From positions 47,324-111,323 of the forward strand of contig CALESQ010000120.1 in assembly GCA_937907455.1 (NCBI GenBank): a stretch of DNA of 64,000 nt, written 5' to 3'. Origin of the DNA: an uncultured Caldilineales bacterium (GTDB lineage: Bacteria > Chloroflexota > Anaerolineae > JAAEKA01). The position numbers and the translations under genes are program-made. This document shows, one piece after another, positions 61,379-64,000 of the stretch (position 1 is its first letter; each line of letters opens with the position of its first letter). The notes beneath the pieces are model-generated. The model ran no database searches. It saw nothing but the letters and a program-made list of their open reading frames with translations, and was not told where the DNA came from.

Positions 61379-62500
61379 ATGCGCACCCCGCTCCGCACCG
61401 CCTGGCAACGCTTGATTGTTCTGGTCTGCCTGATCCTGGGTGGCCTGTTGACAATGGGCGCGGGCGGTCCGGTGTTGCAAGGGGGGCAACCGGGTGATTT
61501 GCCGCTTTATCCTGAGCAGATCAGCGCGTATCGCAGTGCGGCGCAGTTGCCGCCGCTGTCTGCGCCTGCCTCTCTCTTGGGCGATAGTGCCACCGGGCAG
61601 GTGTTGGCGCAGCATGAGGCCTCAGCCCCGCGGCTGATGGCCAGCACCACCAAGATTATGACTGCGCTGCTGGTGCTGGAGCGCACCCATCCGGCGGATG
61701 TCGTGGTTGTTTCGCCCGCCGCGCTGATTGGTGGTTCAACCATGAACCTGGCCGCCGGTGAAACGCTCACGGTGCAGGATTTGCTTTGGGGCCTGCTGCT
61801 CAACTCAGGCAATGACGCGGCGCTGGCCCTGGCCGAGCATGTAGCCGGTAGTGAAGCTGCCTTTGTAGCGTTGATGAATGAACGCGCGGCGCAACTTGGT
61901 ATGCTCAACACCCATTTTGCCAACCCGCACGGCCTTGATGCGCCCGATCACTATACGTCGGCCTACGATCTGTGGCTGGCTACGCAAGCGGCCATGCAGT
62001 ACCCGGTGTTTCATGAGATGGTTGCCACGCCCGCGCACACAGCCGCGGGCCATTCATTGCGCAGTACCAACGAGTTGCTGACGCTTGATCCCAGCGCCAA
62101 CGGCGTCAAGACCGGCACCACCGACGGCGCGGGCCAGTGCCTGGTAGCTTCGGTGAATCGTCGCTCGCACCGCGTGATCGGCGTGGTGCTGGGCAGTGCT
62201 GATCGCTACGCCGATGCCCAGGCCTTGTTTGCCCACTTCGATGCGCATTGGCAATGGGCTGCGGCTCCTCAGCCTGCCGGTCCTGCGGCCTGGCTACGTT
62301 TGCCTAACGGCGAGCCGGTTCGTGTAGCCACAGCGATCCCGCCCGATCTTTTTTTGCCCCTATGGCAATGGCCCTTGCTGCGCGTGCAGCCGGTGCTACA
62401 GACCGCCGACCTTGCTCAGCCTGCCGGAGTGATACGCTGGTATCTCGGCAACCAACTGCTTGCCGAAGCTCCCGCCTCATTCCTGGCAGTTGGAGAATAG
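61379..62500 (+). CDS. D-alanyl-D-alanine carboxypeptidase (peptidase S11)
   Basis: A 373-residue penicillin-binding protein that trims peptidoglycan pentapeptides. It has a signal peptide or anchor (about 1-25, LIVLVCLILGGLLTMGAG). The three active-site motifs are SxxK in LMASTTKIMTALL (about residue 84), SGN in LLNSGNDAALALAEH, and KTG in NGVKTGTTDGAGQCL. A shorter beta-domain follows. ATG 61379 gives the export signal; an earlier in-frame start would overlap the upstream gene. Presence of a peptidoglycan enzyme fits a wall-bearing member of the phylum. Confidence 0.92.
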   Translation: MRTPLRTAWQRLIVLVCLILGGLLTMGAGGPVLQGGQPGDLPLYPEQISAYRSAAQLPPLSAPASLLGDSATGQVLAQHEASAPRLMASTTKIMTALLVLERTHPADVVVVSPAALIGGSTMNLAAGETLTVQDLLWGLLLNSGNDAALALAEHVAGSEAAFVALMNERAAQLGMLNTHFANPHGLDAPDHYTSAYDLWLATQAAMQYPVFHEMVATPAHTAAGHSLRSTNELLTLDPSANGVKTGTTDGAGQCLVASVNRRSHRVIGVVLGSADRYADAQALFAHFDAHWQWAAAPQPAGPAAWLRLPNGEPVRVATAIPPDLFLPLWQWPLLRVQPVLQTADLAQPAGVIRWYLGNQLLAEAPASFLAVGE

Positions 62501-62592
62501 GGTTAGTAGGCGGGTAGATTGGTATCTGCCGGCACGCCGGTTAGTAGACAATCAGCCCAGTTTGACATTCCTACAGCCAAAGATGTCAACTC

Positions 62593-62634
62593 AGGGTTAC
62601 GCATTACGAGTTACGCATGACGAGTTACACACCC
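62593..62634 (+). repeat. Heptanucleotide repeats before the pseudouridine synthase
   Basis: TTACGCA, TTACGAG, TTACGCA, TGACGAG and TTACACA follow one another with period 7, ending 3 nt before the ATG at 62635. No Shine-Dalgarno is present. Upstream in the same spacer, 62508-62560 holds GGTTAGTAG-type sequence and a small CCGGC/GCCGG hairpin; no gene. Confidence 0.7.
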
Positions 62635-64000
62635 ATGTCACAAGAACGTTTACATAAAGTTATGGCTAACGCCGGCATTGCCTCCCGCCGCGTTTGCGAA
62701 GAGATGATCCTGGCCGGACGGGTTACCGTGAATGGTCAGGTAGTGCGCGAGCTGGGCAGCAAGGTTGACCCTGGCCTTGACCAAATCCGCGTGGACGGCG
62801 AGGTGTTGAAACCGCGGCAAGCTGCGGCACGGCGCACCTATCTGATGCTGTACAAGCCAGCGGGTGTGTTATCGGTTTTTGATGACCCGCGTGGTCGCCC
62901 CGGCCTGGAAACGTTGGTTCACGGCCCAGTGCGCCTTTATCCGGTGGGGCGGTTGGATATGGACAGCGAGGGTCTGCTGTTGTTGACCGACGATGGCGAT
63001 CTGACTCTGAAGCTCAGCCATCCGCGCTACGAGCATCCCAAAACCTATCTGGTGTTGGTAGATCGTGCCCCCGGCAGCGATACACTGGCGCACTTCCGTC
63101 GCGGCATTTTGCTGGATGATGGCTTGACTGCACCGTCGCAGTGGCGGGTGCTGGAGCATCCCGCGGTGGTTCCCGCGGCAGCCGGAGCCGCCACCGAGGG
63201 CGTATGGCTGCATGTGATGTTGCGTGAGGGCCGCAAGCGCCAGGTACGGCGCATGGCCGCAGCCGAGAACATGCAGGTGCGGCGTTTGGTGCGCATCACC
63301 GTTGGCTCGTTGCGTCTTGATCGCAAGCTCAAGCCTGGGGAAAGCCGACCCCTTAGCAATCCTGAAATGAAGGCGTTGCTGGAAGAGGCGCGCGGTGATG
63401 GCATGGTGATGGCAGCTTCTCCGCGGCGGCGCCTCGGCGACCGTCCCCCGCGCCGCGAGGAAGGCGAGCGTCCCCGCCGCGAGCGCAGCTTTGGGGATCG
63501 GCCTGAGCGCAGCGGTTTTGGCGACCGTCCCCCGCGCCGCGAGGAGGGCGAGCGTCCCCGCCGCGAGCGCAGCTTTGGGGATCGGCCTGAGCGCAGTGGT
63601 TTTGGCGACCGTCCCCCGCGCCGCGAGGAAGGCGAGCGTCCCCGCCGCGAGCGCAGCTTTGGGGATCGGCCTGAGCGCAGTGGTTTTGGCGACCGTCCCC
63701 CGCGCCGCGAGGAAGGCGAGCGTCCCCGCCGCGAGCGCAGCTTTGGGGATCGGCCTGAGCGCAGTGGTTTTGGCGACCGTCCCCCGCGCCGCGAGGAAGG
63801 CGAGCGCCCCCGCCGCGAGCGCAGCTTTGGGGATCGGCCTGAGCGCAGTGGTTTTGGCGACCGTCCCCCGCGCCGCGAGGAAGGCGAGCGCCCCCGCCGC
63901 GAGCGCAGCTTTGGGGATCGGCCTGAGCGCAGTGGTTTTGGCGACCGTCCCCCGCGCCGCGAGGAAGGCGAGCGCCCCCGCCGCGAGCGCAGCTTTGGGG
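62635..64000 (+). CDS. RluB-type 23S rRNA pseudouridine synthase, 3' end beyond window
   Basis: The frame opens at ATG 62635 and stays open to the window end (455 codons). An S4 RNA-binding domain (about 1-60: LHKVMANAGIASRRVCEEMI, GRVTVNGQVVRELGSKV) is followed by the catalytic domain (YLMLYKPAGVLSVFDDPRGR; catalytic Asp in VGRLDMDSEGLLLLT; REGRKRQVRRMAAA). This is the RsuA/RluB/RluE family, and length and residues favour RluB. From about residue 269 the protein becomes a 28-residue tandem repeat rich in Arg, Glu, Pro and Gly. The true C terminus is not visible. Confidence 0.88.
   Translation, partial: MSQERLHKVMANAGIASRRVCEEMILAGRVTVNGQVVRELGSKVDPGLDQIRVDGEVLKPRQAAARRTYLMLYKPAGVLSVFDDPRGRPGLETLVHGPVRLYPVGRLDMDSEGLLLLTDDGDLTLKLSHPRYEHPKTYLVLVDRAPGSDTLAHFRRGILLDDGLTAPSQWRVLEHPAVVPAAAGAATEGVWLHVMLREGRKRQVRRMAAAENMQVRRLVRITVGSLRLDRKLKPGESRPLSNPEMKALLEEARGDGMVMAASPRRRLGDRPPRREEGERPRRERSFGDRPERSGFGDRPPRREEGERPRRERSFGDRPERSGFGDRPPRREEGERPRRERSFGDRPERSGFGDRPPRREEGERPRRERSFGDRPERSGFGDRPPRREEGERPRRERSFGDRPERSGFGDRPPRREEGERPRRERSFGDRPERSGFGDRPPRREEGERPRRERSFG
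63439..64000 (+). repeat. 84-bp tandem repeats in the pseudouridine synthase tail
   Basis: Units start at 63439, 63523, 63607, 63691, 63775, 63859 and 63943 (last one cut by the window). Each encodes GDRPPRREEGERPRRERS followed by FGDRPERSGF. Copies differ by single, mostly silent changes (GAG/GAA, CGT/CGC, AGC/AGT), indicating recent expansion. Confidence 0.95.

Overview
The window is a dense, high-GC bacterial segment of mainly housekeeping genes. I read it as chromosome of a Chloroflexota member of the Anaerolineae/Caldilineae type. This is inference from several traits: short HisG with HisZ, a stand-alone bacterial Elp3, many Thr/Pro-rich lipoproteins and secreted beta-propeller, CotH and lamin-tail proteins, secreted proteins carrying a YLPL motif, and long pyrimidine-rich spacers. 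No rRNA, tRNA, transposase, prophage or CRISPR array was recognised.

Layout. 1-5884: the 3' end of a secreted-protein gene, then histidine biosynthesis genes hisZ-hisG-(GNAT)-hisA-hisF-hisI-hisE. 5887-13779: a lipoprotein, purA, purB, an S9 peptidase and purH. 13786-15350 (minus): an SQR-like flavoprotein with an overlooked 38-residue gene behind it. 15472-32008: one very long branched-chain amino acid locus (ilvB, ilvN, ilvC, leuA, small ORF, gltB, leuC, leuD, small ORF, leuB, cimA), headed by a consensus promoter and a leader-peptide attenuator. 32238-38589: a decayed phosphatidylserine-decarboxylase-like protein, a HAD phosphatase, a giant CotH/lamin-tail protein, a basic small protein and the primary-type sigma factor. 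39085-45716: an S1-domain protein, elp3 divergent from a Trm9-like methyltransferase, a cohesin-like protein, a Rid protein, lysS and greA. 45989-52183: PIG-L deacetylase, a ParB-like/USP fusion, a dockerin-bearing sugar dehydrogenase and sucCD. 52311-52691: nine 37-bp tandem repeats. 52712-64000: a DUF5678-like protein, a CCA-enzyme-like nucleotidyltransferase, a zinc-ribbon membrane protein, a PP2C phosphatase, a P-loop protein, secDF, an M20 amidohydrolase, a D,D-carboxypeptidase and an RluB-type pseudouridine synthase with a repeat tail that runs off the end.

How they work together. The ilv/leu/cim locus encodes most of valine, leucine and citramalate-route isoleucine synthesis, plus glutamate synthase to supply the amino donor. 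Its 5' leader encodes a 33-residue peptide rich in Leu/Ile/Val codons, followed by a terminator and a possible antiterminator pairing, so translation of branched-chain codons could gate about 16 kb of transcription. Elp3 and the Trm9-like enzyme would together give a cm5U/mcm5U wobble pathway known from eukaryotes.

The most unusual non-coding content is of three kinds. First, intergenic spacers filled with 7- and 8-bp tandem repeats, often pyrimidine-rich on the coding strand and just before the next ribosome binding site. Second, a REP-like palindromic family, one member of which is inserted in frame in gltB. Third, the 37-bp array, whose units each fold as a hairpin with GGA in the loop. 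All structural, promoter and homology statements were read by eye; nothing was computed or searched.
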